DNA of 64,000 nucleotides, taken from Chimonanthus salicifolius (Eukaryota > Streptophyta > Magnoliopsida > Laurales > Calycanthaceae). Under the pieces are notes generated by a model. It was not told where the DNA came from, did no database searches, and was given only the letters and a program-made list of their open reading frames with translations. Position numbers and translations under genes: made by a program. Shown here one piece after another: positions 45,930-55,225 of this stretch (its first letter is position 1; each line of letters begins with the position of its first letter). Where the stretch lies: NCBI GenBank assembly GCA_013350335.1, contig CM023539.1:28761043-28825042 (forward strand), given 5' to 3'.

Positions 45930-48834
45930 TGTAACGCCCCGCCCTTTTTCACTCAGTTTTTTTCCATAAAATCAGAGTCTATTTTTTTTTTAAACGAAGA
46001 GTGATAGAGAGCGGGACATTACGACGCAAGCTAAGTCCGAACTTTTAAAGTCTGACCCTTAACTGGCCAACCCTATGTGTGCATGGACTAAGTCCATGAA
46101 AAGAGTTCACACATACAATATCAACATGCAGAATAATATCATAAAATGCGGAATCATTACAGAAGCCAAGTTCTATTCCATTCAGATAGCAAAATACGTC
46201 AAGTCTTTAATCATCATTCAAATATCATAACTATCAAAATAAACATCCAACCATCTAAGTTATTACATTCCAAGATCTAGATACTCAAAATACAAGTCCA
46301 TGAGTAACTTTATTACAATATAAACTAAATCATCCAAACTCATATGCTTGACCCTCCTAGAGTTCATCGTCCCCCTGATTTCCTGTGTCATCCACTAGGG
46401 TAGAAGTAGGGCGTTAGAACAATGCGCCCAGTAGGTATTCCAGTTAGGGCTAACACATGGTTAATATAAAACATGCATACAATAATATCATATTGTCAAA
46501 ACCATATGAAACGATGCCATGCAATGATGACAAATGCAATGAGTCCCACCCATCATATGTACATAAAAGTACCCAGCACATAGGACTTTTGGACGTCCCG
46601 ACGGACTGTGGACCCTCCAGTTTCTTCTTGATGGAAAAGCACATCAAGGTACCCCACATAGGTTTTTCGGACGCCCCGACGGAGTGTGGACCCTCCGGTT
46701 TCTTCTTGATGGAAAAGCACATCAAGGTACCCCACATAGGTTTTTCGGACGCCTCGACGAAGTGTGGCCCCTCCGGTTACAAATCCTTCACCTCAGTGCC
46801 ATGCATGAGATGCCAATGAAAACACATGTTATTTTATCATATAAACATAACATTTAAAATCATAGTTTGAAACATATCCAACACATGCTATTTTATCATA
46901 TAAACATAGCATTTAAAATCATAATTTGAAACATATCCTTTGCAACATATATTCATCGAAAATAAAATAAAACAATGTACATCAACCCATGGTTTCAAAG
47001 AGGGAATCCTACCAAAGACCTGCTAACGTGTCCTTGCGTCTTTCGTCCGGTAACCGCTCACGATCGTACACACCTGGTGAGGTCCCATTACCTTATAATA
47101 TAACAATCAATCAAAACCAAGTCCCACTTGATTTACAATATTTTAAGTCCATAAACCAATCCCCATGGGGTTCGGCCATACACTATGGCCGAACCCATGG
47201 TTTATCATTTTTAGCCGATATTACCAAATTGCCATTGGACTAAACTTTAATTAACATTTCATTCATTTAATCCATCATACGTAACCCTAGATCCGCCAAA
47301 CATTCCCCATGGGGTTCGGCCACACACCATGGCCGAACCCGTGGTCCATTAATTCACTTAATTATAATAATGCCACTATAATCCATAGCCATTCACCTTC
47401 CTTATTTTCATAAGGCTTAAATTCCAAAATAACCCATACAATAGTTCATGGGGTTCGGCCATATATGTCCAATATTTTCACATAATTACAAGATTGACAT
47501 TGATTCCATAACATAATCCACCATTGATTCATGGGGTTCGGCTAAGCACCATGGCCGAACCCCATGATGTCTAAGTGCCAATTGTTTTCATTGCAACCAT
47601 TATTAGAAACTTACTAATTTAATCAATAGTCCAAAATTAGAAGATCCATATTTAGAAACTTTCTAAATTCAATATCCAACTTCCATACTTAGAAAGTCCC
47701 TAAATAGAAACTTTCTAAATTTATCAATTCCTATTCTTGGATCCATAATTCCAACTTCTTTCCATAATTTGAAACATTCCCATTTTAATCTCCTCCTTCT
47801 TTTTTTAATCCCATTAAAAATTTAATAATAATACCAACACAACTCCATGGGGTTCGGCCATACACCATGGCCGAACCCTATGGTTCATAATCTTCCTCTA
47901 AAAATTATTAAACAATAACATTCATCCCTTCAAAACATTGGTATTCCTTCCATGATTTTTATCATTCAAACCTTCATTAAATAAACCATGTCCTTCCATG
48001 GTTTTTAACCAATAAAAATAATCAAATCATCTCCCAATCTTCTTCCATGGGGTTCGAACCCTATGGTTCTTTATCTTAAAACAAATTTATCAAATATACT
48101 AACAGGTTCCGTGACTGATTCTTGTTCTTCCAATCCTTCTCCTTTCTTCTTGATTTTTCCCAAGCCGAGAACACCTCTTGCTGGCTGCCTTTTCTTTATT
48201 CTCTTGGTGTATTGCCAAGAATGAGAGCTTGAGAGAAAGAGAGAAAGAGTTCGGCTATGGTGTAAACCGTGTGCCCCTCTTTGTTCCTCTCTTTTATAAA
48301 TCCTCCTTGGTCCCAACTTAGAAGGTGCTTAAGATAGTAATACCCCTATGCCGTGTGCCCTTGTGTTTCCCTTTTATCAAATTCCATTCGATCCTATTAA
48401 GATAGCAATTGCCGACTTTGGCTTCCCACTTTAGCAATGTCACACACGGCCATATAATCTTTATTTAAATAGACATCTTCTTTATTTAATTTTAAACAAT
48501 TTACATACCCTTTTTAAATGATCTTATGTGCTCAACATAGATATGGTAATCCCGATACATGGCCAATGTAATCTTCATTTGATTTTTAAACATCTCCTTC
48601 GATATTCAAATCCAATAATTCGGCCATGCACAATCATTTATTTAATTTAGACGTAATGCATTACTCTTTTAAATCAGCCCCATTTAATTTATTGAAACCA
48701 TTTACACAATCCGTTGGGTCCCAATTGGGTAATGACCCAACACTTTACCTATATAAAAATCCATATCTAATAATTCACAAATTGAATGGGTAAATTTCAT
48801 ATATATTAATAAATTAAAAATCCGGGGTGTTACA
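45930..48834 (-). repeat. 5' LTR of chromovirus E
   Basis: 2905 bp, same order as the left LTR, with three 78 bp units (46591-46800) instead of two. Hairpins: four full (near 47160, 47305, 47530, 47845) and two collapsed (47445 lacks its right arm; 48045-48070 has lost the loop and inner stem). It has TATAAAAG at 48298-48291, donor CCT|GTTAGT at 48103, and CAG ending 46383. A perfect U5 palindrome CATGGACTAAGTCCATG is at 46082-46098. Confidence 0.93.
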
Positions 48835-49690
48835 GGTTTTACGTGCAACATTGGAAGCAGTAAAAGGATTGCCAAAAATTTGCAGCGTCCACTTGTTAGG
48901 ACCCCAGAAGAAAGAGCCACTTCGGCTCTGAAGGAGTTCAAATGGTTGAATCCAACCAGTTTTTCGGGGATTGAAGACCCGTGTGCGGCAAGGAACTGGC
49001 TTAACCAGATAGGCCGGATCCTCGATACCCTCGCCATCGCCAATGATCTAAGAGTAACACTAACAACTTACCAATTGGAGGGTAATGTCTATGAATGGTG
49101 GGAGGCCAAGAGTCTAGTTCGAAATCACGAACCTATGACTTGGGAGGAATTGTCAACTAATTTTCTTGCCCGTTATTCTCCAAAAACTGCGCAGGAAGCT
49201 TAAGAAGAGCGAATTTCTTAACATTCAGTAGGGATTTGATACGGTGGCAAGATATGCCATAAGGTTCATTGAATTGATGCATTTTGTGCCATGGATAGCA
49301 TCAAATGAAGAAGAGAAGATCCAACACTTTGAAAACGGACTTCGACCCTTTTTGCAACGGCAAGTGGCCGGGCTAATCTTCAATACCTTGGAGGAAATTA
49401 TCGAGCGAGCATCAAAAGTGGAAGCAGTGGATTCCACCAATAGAGGTGCTGAAAATTTCTAGAAACCTCCATCCAACAAGAAGGCCAAGTTCAACCAGAA
49501 AAGGTCGTTCTTCAAGAAAAGCAAGTCAACTGCATGACAATCAAGCCAGACTGATACACGACAACTAGTGTTCTATTTTTGTACCAGCCTGGGCACACGA
49601 CTAGGATCTGTCCAAATGGGAAGGAAAGGGCATTCTACCACTACAAGCAAACATGACACAATCTTAAAGATTGTCCTTATCTTGGTAAGG
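48835..49690 (+). pseudogene. Chromovirus F gag
   Basis: Gag domain with FKWLNPTSFSGIEDP, NWLNQIGRILDTL, YEWWEAKS, MTWEELSTNFLARYSP. After a stop (49202) and frame change: YAIRFIELMHFVPWIA, IQHFENGLRPFLQRQVAGL and EEIIERASKVEAV. A zinc-knuckle-like FCTSLGTR region near 49570-49615 is out of frame. The first codons lie at 38671-38759, before the E insertion. Confidence 0.85.
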
Positions 49691-49699
49691 TCGTACCTT

Positions 49700-50495
49700 C
49701 ACAGAATATGGGACCAGCTCAATCCGTCGCACAATCATCTTTTGGCAGAAGTTCACAACAGACTTCTAGAGGCTCGGTGGCGCCTGGGAACGGACCACCT
49801 CGTAACGGACAAGGAAGGGGACAGGGACGTCCTCAGACTACTCAGGGGAAAATCTATACAATTGGGACTCAGATGGAAGAGCCAATGGAAAACACGGTGA
49901 TGGAAGGTGCACAAACCCTTTTTAGTTATTTGGCTCGAGTACTTTTTGATACCGGTGCTTCACATTCCTTTATTTCTTGATCTTGTTGTGATAAATTGGA
50001 TTTACAATCGGTAGAAGTAAGTAACCATTTGATGGTAGTGTCATATTTGGGTAAGAAAGCATTAGTAAACCAAAAATGCGAATCATGCATATTAAGGATT
50101 TGTGGTGTAGATTTTTCCTACGACTTTCTAATCCTAGACATAACTTATTTTGACGTCATCTTGGGCATGGATTTGTTGACAACTTATCAAATCTTGATCA
50201 ATTGTTTTCAGAGAAGAATTTTTGGAATCTCTTCAACTAATGAAGGATTCATAGAAAAGTTTGTACCTTATGAGAGGATGAGAAGTAAATTCTCTGGTCT
50301 TAGGGCTTATCCTGGTAGTGTGGTGGTTAGCATGGGATGGAAAGATGTAGGTGGCATAGAGTCTAATGTACCTCGGGTGGTTTGTGAGTCTATGGATGTG
50401 TTTCCTGACCAGTTAGCTAAGCTACCTCCACGCCGAGAGATAGAATTTGCTATTGATCTACAGCCAGGAATATTTCCTATTTCTATGGCATCTTA
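49700..50495 (+). pseudogene. Chromovirus F protease and linker to RT
   Basis: RVLFDTGASHSFIS is an intact retropepsin signature, then a stop at 49978. The rest (49996-50496) has FLILDITYFDVILGMDLL, typical of the protease end, and FPDQLAKLPPRREIEF leading into RT. A stop falls after FPISMAS. Confidence 0.85.
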
Positions 50496-50499
50496 AAGG

Positions 50500-51190
50500 A
50501 TGGCGCCAGCTGAACAGAGAGAGCTACCTACACAGATAGATGAGCTTCTCAATCTTGGTTTTATTCAACAAAGTAACTCGCCTTGGGGTGCACCCGCTCT
50601 CTTTGTGAAAAAGAAAGATGGATCGATGAGGATGTGTATAGATTACCAACGGCTCAATCAGGTAACTATAAACAACAAGTATCCATTGCCTAGGATAGAT
50701 GATCTCTTTGATCTTCTGAAGGGATCAAAATGTATCTCTAAAATAGACTTGAGATCAGGATATCACTAGTTGCGGATTCGGGAGAAAGACATTTCTAAGA
50801 CTGATTTTAGAACACAGTACGGTTTGTATGAGTTTCTGGTAATGCCATGTGGATTAACCAATGCGCCAGCCATATTTATGGATCTAATGAATCGTGTCTT
50901 CCGACCATACTTGAGAGAATTTGTGATAGTTTTTATAGATGATATTTTGATATATTCATCATCTGAGGAAGAGCATGAGCGTCATCTACGCATTGTTCTT
51001 CAGGCCCTTAGGGATCACCAATTATACGCCAAGCTGAAGAAGTGTGAGTTTTGGTTAACTCAAGTGCAATTTCTTGGACACGTAGTGTCTATAGAAGGAA
51101 TTTTGGTAAATCCAGCGAAAGTAGAAACAGTGAAGAATTGGGAAAGCCCTAAGAATGTGTTTAAATTAGAAGATTTTTGGGATTAACCGG
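50500..51190 (+). pseudogene. Chromovirus F reverse transcriptase
   Basis: [63 protein letters not shown], then a stop at 50767 (CAG to TAG), then [21 protein letters not shown] and [11 protein letters not shown] with both aspartates. After VQFLGHVVS the frame is lost near 51170. Confidence 0.9.
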
Positions 51191-51690
51191 GTATGACAAG
51201 AAATTTATCCCACACTTTTCCCAGATTGCGGTACCAATGACCAGATTGACGAGGAAAAACGTCAAGTTCGAATGGAGTGAAGCTTGTAAACGGGCATTTC
51301 AGGAATTGAAGAGAAGTTGACCACCTCTCCAGTATTAATAGTGCCTGAACAAGGACAAGGTTATGATGTGTTTTGTGATGCTTCTAAGTTTGAACTAGGA
51401 TGTGTCTTGATGCAGGAAGGTAAAGTAGTAGCTTACGATTCCAGACAACTGAAAGGTCATGAGCAAAATTATCCAACTCACGATCTGGAACTGGTAGTTA
51501 TTGTCTTTTCATTAAAACATTGGCGGCATTACTTGTATGCTTAAAAATTTAATGTATTTTCTGATCACTATAGCCTCAAATATTTGTTTACTCAGAAAGA
51601 TCTAGGAGATTACGATTTCAGTCTCTCCTACCATCCGGGAAAGGCTAATGTAGTGGCGGACGCTTTAAGTGGAAATCACACGGCAATATT
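51190..51690 (+). pseudogene. Chromovirus F RNase H
   Basis: [14 protein letters not shown] (Asp), [19 protein letters not shown] (Glu), a stop at 51541, then [17 protein letters not shown] (Asp) and a deletion into [21 protein letters not shown]. All catalytic residues are readable but the frame is interrupted. Confidence 0.85.
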
Positions 51691-52704
51691 GCATGTATGG
51701 CATCTTTGTAGTGGAAGATGTTGGAAGTCTTATCTGACTATGATCTGAAGCTGATTGAAGGGAACAAGCCAGCAAGAATTCAAAACTTGGTTTTGCAGCC
51801 TGAAATAGTCGGATTAGTGATGGAAGTGCAAAAGAATGATCCAGAAGCAAAGAATTTGGTGAATTAGCTTGCAGGAAGAGCTACTTTGGAAGAATGGAAG
51901 ATCAGGACTAATGGAAGCCTGACTTTCAGAGTAAGATTGTACCAAAATTAGGTGAATGTAAAGAAAATGTATTTAATCACTTTCACAATTCTCAATTTGC
52001 AATGCACCCAGGAGGCACGAAGATTTATCACGATCTGCGACGACTATTCTAGTGGAAAGGTATGAAACGGGAAGTAGCAAATTTTGTGTCCAAATGTCTA
52101 ACCTGGCAACAGGTTAAAACAGAACATCAAAGACCTGGTGGAAAGACGCAACCTCTTCAAGTGGCTGAATGGAAGTGGGAACATACCACTATGGACTTTG
52201 TGACTGGTTTTCCAAAGTCTTCTAAGAAAAATGATACTATTTGGGTAATTGTTGATCGACTAACGAAATCAGCCCATTTTCTGCCCATTAAAAAGACTGA
52301 TTCTTTGGTTACCCTGAGTAGAATGTATCTAAAGGACATAATTAGATTACATGGAGTACCTGTTTCTATTGTATCTGATAGAGACCCTAGATTTGTATCT
52401 AGATTTTGGCAAGGATTGCAGGAGGAGATGGGAACTAAGCTTGTTTTAGCACAGCTTTCCACCACAAAACTGATGGACAATTGGAAAGGACTATCCAAAC
52501 TTTGGAAGATATGCTGAGGGCATTGTCAAGGACATGCAGGGAAGTTGGGAAGATCATTTAGCATTGATTGAGTTTGCTTTTAACAATAGTTATCACTCTA
52601 GTATACAAATGGCACCCTATGAAGCCTTGTACAGTACACCCTGCAAGTCACCTCTATGTTGGACAGAAGTAGGAGACAAAACACTGTTGGGTCTAAATTT
52701 GGTG
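51690..52704 (+). pseudogene. Chromovirus F integrase (zinc-binding and core)
   Basis: FAMHPGGTKIYHDLRR, then [13 protein letters not shown], where the second Cys of the zinc site is Trp. The core has [29 protein letters not shown] and [14 protein letters not shown]. After a frame break, [15 protein letters not shown] keeps the Glu. EDHLALIEFAFNNSYHSS and MAPYEALY follow, up to the TRIM insertion at 52705. Confidence 0.88.
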
Positions 52705-53297
52705 TGTGATACCCTATCCCTCCCTCTCTTGAAGTCCCACATCGGTGGGAGAGAAAGGAGGGAGTGGGTTTATTAGAAAGCCACCCATGTGTAACTTAGT
52801 GTGAGGCCTTTTGGGCCGGGCCACATGGACCCGGGCCCAAGAACAAAACCGTGTGGGTTCGAGCTTGTGTACGAGGCCCAAAGCGGACAATATCACACTG
52901 AGTCAAGCCCTAAGCCCTGTGTGTTCGGATCGAGTCATTACAAATGGTATCAGAGCCGAGTTCAACACTCGGACTGTGTGGGCTTTCCTCCTTCCCCTGC
53001 AGTTGTTGAGCTAGACCAGATTGAGCCGGGGACGGCTCGAGACTTTAGAGGGGGGTGATTGTGATACCCTATCCCTCCCTCTCTTGAAGTCCCACATCCG
53101 TGGGAGAGAAAGGAGGGAGTGGCCTTATTAGAAAGCCACCCATGTGTAACTTAGTGTGAGGCCTTTTGGGCCGAGCCACGTGGGCTCAGGCCCAAGAACA
53201 AAAGCGTACGGGTTCGAGCTTGTGTACGAGGCCCAAAGCGGACAATATCACACTGAGTCAAGCCTTAACCCCTGTGTGCTCGGGTCGGGTTGTTACA
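52705..53297 (+). mobile_element. Complete TRIM element in chromovirus F integrase
   Basis: Two direct repeats of exactly 238 bp (52705-52942 and 53060-53297), each starting TGTGATACCC and ending TTACA, enclose 117 bp. The internal part starts with PBS TGGTATCAGAGC (52945-52956) and ends with a purine tract, AGAGGGGGG (about 53048-53055). There is no coding capacity: the layout of a terminal-repeat retrotransposon in miniature. Target duplications are TGGTG (52700-52704) and TGGTA (53298-53302). Removing it restores the integrase frame reading LNLVRETSEQ. Confidence 0.93.
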
Positions 53298-53835
53298 TGG
53301 TACGTGAGACATCTGAACAAATCCAAACAATAAGACGACGTCTCAAGACAACCCAAAGCAGACATAAAAGTTATGCTGACAAAAGGCGGAGACCTTTGGA
53401 GTTTACAGTCGGTGACCGAGTATTCTTACGTGTGGCACCACGCCATGGAGTTCAGCGGTTCGGTCATAAGGGAAAACTATCACCTCGATATGTTGGTCCC
53501 TTTGAAATCTTGAAAAGAATAGGGAAAGTAGCCAATCAACTGGATCCTCCTCAAGCAATGGCAAGAGTACATTGTACATTCCATGTATCTATGTTGAAAA
53601 AGTACGAGCCTGATCCATCTCATGTGTTGAGTTTTGACGACATTGAAGTTTCAGAAGATTTGACTTTTGAAGAAATGCCAATCGAGATACATTGATCTTG
53701 AACTCAAGTACTCAGAAGGAAGTCCATACCACTGGTGCAAGTGCTGTGGTAACACCGTGACATACAACATGTGACGTGGGAACCAGAGTCTACAATGCGG
53801 AGGATATACCCTAGTCTATTTACTGAACAAATGTA
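53298..53835 (+). pseudogene. Chromovirus F integrase C-terminus and chromodomain-like tail
   Basis: [68 protein letters not shown], then a frameshift near 53693. The chromodomain end is in another frame: VTWEPES, MRRIYPSLF and the stop TAA at 53833-53835, which overlaps the LTR start at 53832. Confidence 0.88.
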
Positions 53836-55140
53836 ATAGCCCGGATTTTCAATGCAATAATTATATTGGCTATTGTCTATTTTGATTGTTAAAAATTAAG
53901 ATTTATAGATGGAATGGATGTTAGATGGATAAGAATTGGGGCAATGGCCCAAGCATGGTCCAATGGATCATGGATAGGGTTAATTCTAATTAATTGGGTA
54001 AATGTGGTCAATTGGGTCAAATGCCCAATTGGGACCCAATGGGTCAAGATGAATTGATGTTTAGGGTAAATAGGTCGAGAAGAATTGATTTAATCGGGTC
54101 ATGTACCCAATTAAGATCTAAGGCATGGGGTCCACCTCATCAAGTGAGGTGGCAAGTGTAGGAGTTGACATCAAAGTGTCATAGCCAAGTGGGACCCAAC
54201 TCTACCTCATCAAGTGAGGTGGCGTATGGTCTAAGGTAACTTGTGGGGCCGGCTACCATGGTTGACTTGGTCAACCATGGGTGAGTTCATGGGTGAATTC
54301 AAGAGAAGTGAGTTGAGTTAAATTATTTAATTAAAATCACCTAAGTTATATGGAAATGAATTCAATTGCTTGAGTTAGGGGAATGAGTTTCATTTAAATG
54401 AAGTGAGTTGAATGGGTGGTGAGTCACATGGAAGATGAAAGGACTTAAGTGAGTCAAAGGGGAGGTGGAGGGTTTTCATCTCATGGAAACCCTAGACACA
54501 AAACCGTTGGGTAGAGGGAGAGTGCCATGTGTACGCCATGTGCCCTCTTGGTTTGCCAAGAGACACATGGGGAAGACCACACCTTGATCAGGGTGGTTGG
54601 GGAGATTAGGGTTAGTAACAAAGGCTCACACCAAAACCCTAGGGCGAACTCTCCTTGAGACAAAGACAAGTTTCATCTCATTCACCCTTGGCCGACCCAC
54701 TTATGGGAGAAAAAGATAGAAAAATTCCCAACTCATTCTCAATCTCTCTCTCTCTCAAACCTTCACCTAGGCCGAACCCTCTCTTAGGGTTTCACCTCAA
54801 ACCCTCTCCCTCTCAAGCAACCTCTTTGGCCGAATACATCAGGAAGGCTCTCAATCTCTCTTCCTCTCATTTAGGCACTAAACTTGGAGAAACCGAAGAA
54901 CGGAGGAGGAAGAAGAAAGGACTAAGGAAGGAGAAGAATGGAGGAGTAAGACAGAACGAAAGAAAACGAAGGAGACGTGGAAAAGGTAAGGTTTATGTTT
55001 CATGTAACTAAAAACATAAGAAACCAAGGGAACCATTGTTTCGGCAATGGAATGGCTGAAACCATGGGTTCCATTTCTGGTTGAAAAAGTCGGCCAAATG
55101 GTAGGAATTCCAAATGGGGTAAGGTTCACATTCACAAGTC
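53832..55140 (+). mobile_element. 3' LTR of chromovirus F (right end undefined)
   Basis: Starts TGTAATAGCCCGGATTTTCA, related to the TGTAACACCCCGG start of the A/E family. It shares CCCAATTGGGACCCAATGGG-type sequence with LTR2. A hairpin at about 55029-55073 (GTTTCGGC and GCTGAAACC arms) looks like a divergent form of the family hairpin. No 3' end was found, and sequence after about 55140 no longer reads as the same strand of this LTR. Confidence 0.7.
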
Positions 55141-55225
55141 TTTACTACCCCCATGATCCATTCTCACCATAGCATCATTAAATTGTGCATGTCCAATAGG
55201 TACATCTTTCCTAACTCACTAAAAT

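Larger units (their letters stand above)
38760..48834 (-). mobile_element. Chromovirus E (Ty3/gypsy, minus strand), complete in outline
   Basis: Two LTRs (38760-41565, 2806 bp; 45930-48834, 2905 bp) flank a 4.36 kb internal region with PBS, gag, protease, RT, partial RNase H, integrase and chromodomain-like tail. Flanks GGCTT/GGTTT form a 5 bp duplication with one change. The host is the gag of F. The LTRs are very alike, so E is among the youngest insertions here, yet its coding region is dead: two stops in gag, most of RNase H deleted, and the integrase Glu replaced. Confidence 0.93.

Noticed and set aside
52705..53297. Tandem duplication of a host gene segment (two similar frames)
   Set aside because: The two copies are the terminal repeats of a TRIM with PBS and purine tract between them.
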